Shown here in pieces: positions 5,395 through 6,425 of a stretch of DNA of 6,425 nucleotides. The notes below the pieces were generated by a model. That model made no database searches and was not told where the DNA came from. It saw nothing but the letters and a program-made list of their open reading frames with translations. Origin of the DNA: Candidatus Nitrosocosmicus sp. GTDB lineage: Archaea > Thermoproteota > Nitrososphaeria > Nitrososphaerales > Nitrososphaeraceae. Every line of letters begins with the position of its first letter. Position 1 is the first letter of the stretch. The translations under genes were made by a program, and so were the position numbers. The DNA is taken from assembly GCA_030452275.1 (NCBI GenBank), contig JAKDMR010000130.1:1-6425 (forward strand), written 5' to 3'.

Positions 5395-5438
5395 ATTATT
5401 CATTTTGGTTTGAAGCCTTTGGGGTACAAATGTGATTA

Positions 5439-5460
5439 TTAATCGTATTATACGCATTAA
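5439..5460. promoter_or_regulatory. Operator candidate, CGTAT-T-ATACG palindrome
   Basis: CGTATTATACG (5444-5454) is a perfect 11-bp palindrome. It is flanked by a further inverted pair, TTAAT (5439-5443) and ATTAA (5456-5460), offset by a single C at 5455, so the symmetry extends over 22 bp. It lies in the divergent region between the ParB-like gene and the winged-helix/TPR gene and shares CGTA-N3-TACG with 5476-5486 and 204-214. Confidence 0.55.
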
Positions 5461-5475
5461 TCTAACGCCTATATT

Positions 5476-5486
5476 CGTAATTTACG
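5476..5486. promoter_or_regulatory. Operator candidate, CGTAA-T-TTACG palindrome
   Basis: CGTAATTTACG is a perfect 11-bp palindrome whose centre is 32 bp, about three helical turns, from that of the site at 5444-5454. It lies 16 bp upstream of the TATA box at 5503-5509, a position typical for archaeal activators. Both sites are nearer to the winged-helix/TPR promoter than to the ParB-like promoter. Confidence 0.55.
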
Positions 5487-5502
5487 GGATTATAAACAAT
5501 CC

Positions 5503-5509
5503 TTATATT
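5503..5509 (+). promoter_or_regulatory. TATA box ahead of the winged-helix/TPR unit
   Basis: TTATATT is centred 25 bp upstream of the ATG at 5531. The spacing matches leaderless initiation at that ATG and marks 5531, not the TTG at 5786, as the likely beginning of the transcription unit. Confidence 0.5.
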
Positions 5510-5530
5510 AATTAATTTTGATAGTAAGTG

Positions 5531-5798
5531 ATGCAAAGTTACCTCAAATCAAATGAAAAACATGATCAATATGATGAATTGAGTAAAGCGACTTTTTTTA
5601 TCTTACTTTATTTCTTTATATATTTCTACTATTGGACACAAGAATAGAAACGATAGTGTTTCAGTAGGTGAAATTTATGATTTTATACAAGATTTACAAG
5701 GCGAATTAGATTTTAAAGTTCCTCATGTTGACAAAAGAGATATCAGTTTGTGCTTTTATATTTTGGACAAGTTGGGTGTATGTAGTTGTTTAAAATAA
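5531..5798 (+). pseudogene. Winged-helix (Cdc6 C-terminal-like) reading frame broken by an apparent frameshift
   Basis: Two overlapping frames together look like one small DNA-binding domain. From ATG 5531 the first reads MQSYLKSN, then a polar stretch and DELSKATFF, and stops at 5645-5647. The second, open from 5583 to a stop at 5796-5798, contains NRNDSVSVGEIYDFIQDL and, further on, DKRDISLCFYILDKLGVC. The second part resembles the winged helix at the C-terminus of archaeal Orc1/Cdc6, where a helix is followed by 'GEVY..Y', 'RR(V)SD..' and 'L..LGI'. Removing one T from the seven-T run at 5593-5599 joins both frames into about 88 residues, with LSKATFLSYFISLYIS as the first helix. No AAA+ ATPase part is present, so it is not an intact Cdc6. 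The last 13 bp overlap the TPR frame. It may be a real frameshift mutation, a homopolymer sequencing error or a recoding site. Confidence 0.55.
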
Positions 5799-6301
5799 AC
5801 ACTGACTATTTTAAGAATAAATACAGAAATTTTAGTAACGAAAGTTCAATTGCAGATAAAACCATAAATCTTGAAGAATTGGTAAAGTATGGTGAAAAAG
5901 AAGCCAGCCGGAATAATTTCGAAAAGGCTCTAAATATTTTTGATAGTGCAATAAGGGTAAATCCCGCATTTGACACCGCATACGGTGATAAGGCCCTAGT
6001 ATTTGACAAGATGGGACAATTGGACGAATCTTTAAAAATGTATTCTAAGGCACTGGAAATTAATCCAAGAAATTCGGTAACCTGGCATAACAAGGGTTTA
6101 ACCCTGACCAAGAAGAAAAGAATGGACGAAGCAATTAATTGTTTTGATAAATCTATTTCTATTGATAAAAATTATTCCAAGGCTTGGTATAACAAAGGAA
6201 GATGCCTTGAGATGCAGGGTGATATGGAGAATGCCCAAATTTGTCTGACTAAAGCTAGAAAATTAGATCCATTCTTGTTTTCTAAAATTAAACTAAGATA
6301 A
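5786..6301 (+). CDS. Tetratricopeptide-repeat protein
   Basis: The 171-residue frame contains about four 34-residue TPR units: roughly 29-60 (a degenerate first repeat ending FDSAIRVNP), 61-94 (AYGDKALVFDKMGQLDESL, ending ALEINP), 95-128 (TWHNKGLTLTKKKRMDEAI, ending SISIDK) and 129-162 (AWYNKGRCLEMQGDMENAQ, ending ARKLDP). The small and aromatic TPR positions (A/G, Y/W, NKG, A, P) are well kept. TPR arrays form a helical scaffold for protein-protein contacts; there is no signal peptide or membrane helix, so a cytoplasmic adaptor role is likely. The only nearby start is TTG at 5786, directly after an in-frame TAG, with no ribosome-binding site. The stretch MFKINTDYFKNKYRNF before the repeats reads more like a continuation of the preceding winged-helix frame than a natural N-terminus. 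It is probably the C-terminal part of a longer protein or is translationally coupled to 5531-5798. Confidence 0.85.
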   Translation: MFKINTDYFKNKYRNFSNESSIADKTINLEELVKYGEKEASRNNFEKALNIFDSAIRVNPAFDTAYGDKALVFDKMGQLDESLKMYSKALEINPRNSVTWHNKGLTLTKKKRMDEAINCFDKSISIDKNYSKAWYNKGRCLEMQGDMENAQICLTKARKLDPFLFSKIKLR

Positions 6302-6305
6302 AAGA

Positions 6306-6338
6306 GCAAATACTACCATTTTTTAGTATCTGTTTTGC
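6306..6338 (+). terminator. Hairpin after the TPR gene, probable terminator
   Basis: ATACTA (6310-6315) pairs with TAGTAT (6324-6329) around a T-rich 8-base loop. An outer pair, GCAAA (6306-6310) with TTTGC (6334-6338), extends the symmetry, and TTTT at 6333-6336 lies within it. The structure starts 5 bp after the TPR stop codon. Archaeal termination may use the T-rich stretches rather than the stem. Confidence 0.45.
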
Positions 6339-6398
6339 ATTATTAAATTTAGACTGGATATTCTATTGAATTTGTTACCACCCAAAGAGGAGTAGAAG

Positions 6399-6425
6399 AT
6401 GCTAGGCACAATATCTCTTGGAACA
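6399..6425 (+). CDS. Possible start of a gene running off the window
   Basis: ATG at 6399 opens a frame of nine codons (MLGTISLGT) to the window end. A purine-rich GAGGAG lies about 6 bp upstream, a fair Shine-Dalgarno match and the only clear one in the window. An in-frame TAG at 6393-6395 makes this ATG the first possible start. No clear TATA box lies 26 bp upstream. The fragment is too short to identify and may be chance. Confidence 0.25.

Noticed and set aside
5439..5486. Possible canonical parS site next to the ParB-like gene
   Set aside because: The palindromes share no useful similarity with the bacterial parS consensus built around CACGTG, so they are described only as operator candidates.
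5806..6111. Minus-strand ORF antisense to the TPR gene
   Set aside because: The TPR periodicity on the plus strand is clear, and this frame is a shadow of it.
1..6425. Search by eye for CRISPR repeats, tRNA or rRNA genes, transposase genes and terminal inverted repeats
   Set aside because: No regularly spaced direct repeats, cloverleaf-type sequences, transposase motifs or target-site duplications were seen. Faint elements could be missed without a program.

Overview
The window looks like chromosomal DNA of an ammonia-oxidising archaeon of the Nitrososphaeria (Thaumarchaeota), perhaps a Nitrososphaera/Nitrosocosmicus-type organism. This is inferred from an AT-rich, archaeal-style gene set: a group II chaperonin (thermosome) subunit, a stand-alone UspA protein, a ParB-like protein, a ureohydrolase, and TATA boxes about 25-27 bp ahead of start codons, as expected for leaderless archaeal transcripts. 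No amo, 16S or other diagnostic marker is present, so the genus is a guess. I see no tRNA, rRNA, CRISPR array, insertion sequence or attachment site.

Layout. Bases 1-332 carry no convincing gene but are dense in inverted repeats and form the control region of a ureohydrolase (agmatinase/guanidinase-type, 333-1448, +). A small unrecognised ORF follows (1515-1829, +, TTG start). A divergent thermosome subunit lies convergently on the minus strand (1969-3675). A 174-bp divergent promoter region separates it from a two-gene unit on the plus strand: a 97-residue unknown protein and a UspA protein (3850-4143, 4151-4609). A ParB-like protein lies convergently, 4 bp beyond the UspA stop (4614-5366, -). 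A 164-bp divergent regulatory region carrying two 11-bp palindromes separates it from a winged-helix reading frame (5531-5798), broken by an apparent frameshift, which runs into a tetratricopeptide-repeat protein (5786-6301, +). The last bases may hold the first codons of another gene (6399 onward).

Main points of interest. (1) The palindrome CGTA-N3-TACG occurs exactly three times plus one near copy, all intergenic: upstream of the ureohydrolase and between the ParB-like and winged-helix/TPR genes. This suggests one regulator controls both places. (2) The chaperonin subunit has Ser where group II chaperonins have the Asp needed for ATP hydrolysis, and it ends in a His-rich tail instead of the usual Gly/Met-rich tail. 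(3) The winged-helix and TPR frames can be joined into one 256-residue Cdc6-type winged helix plus TPR protein by two compensating one-base changes at homopolymers. (4) The ParB-like protein ends in a segment that looks like a ribbon-helix-helix domain.

How the genes may work together is only partly visible. The 97-residue protein and UspA are probably co-transcribed. The ParB-like and winged-helix/TPR genes share a regulatory region. The ureohydrolase may feed urea or ammonia into nitrogen metabolism, but no urease or polyamine gene is in view.
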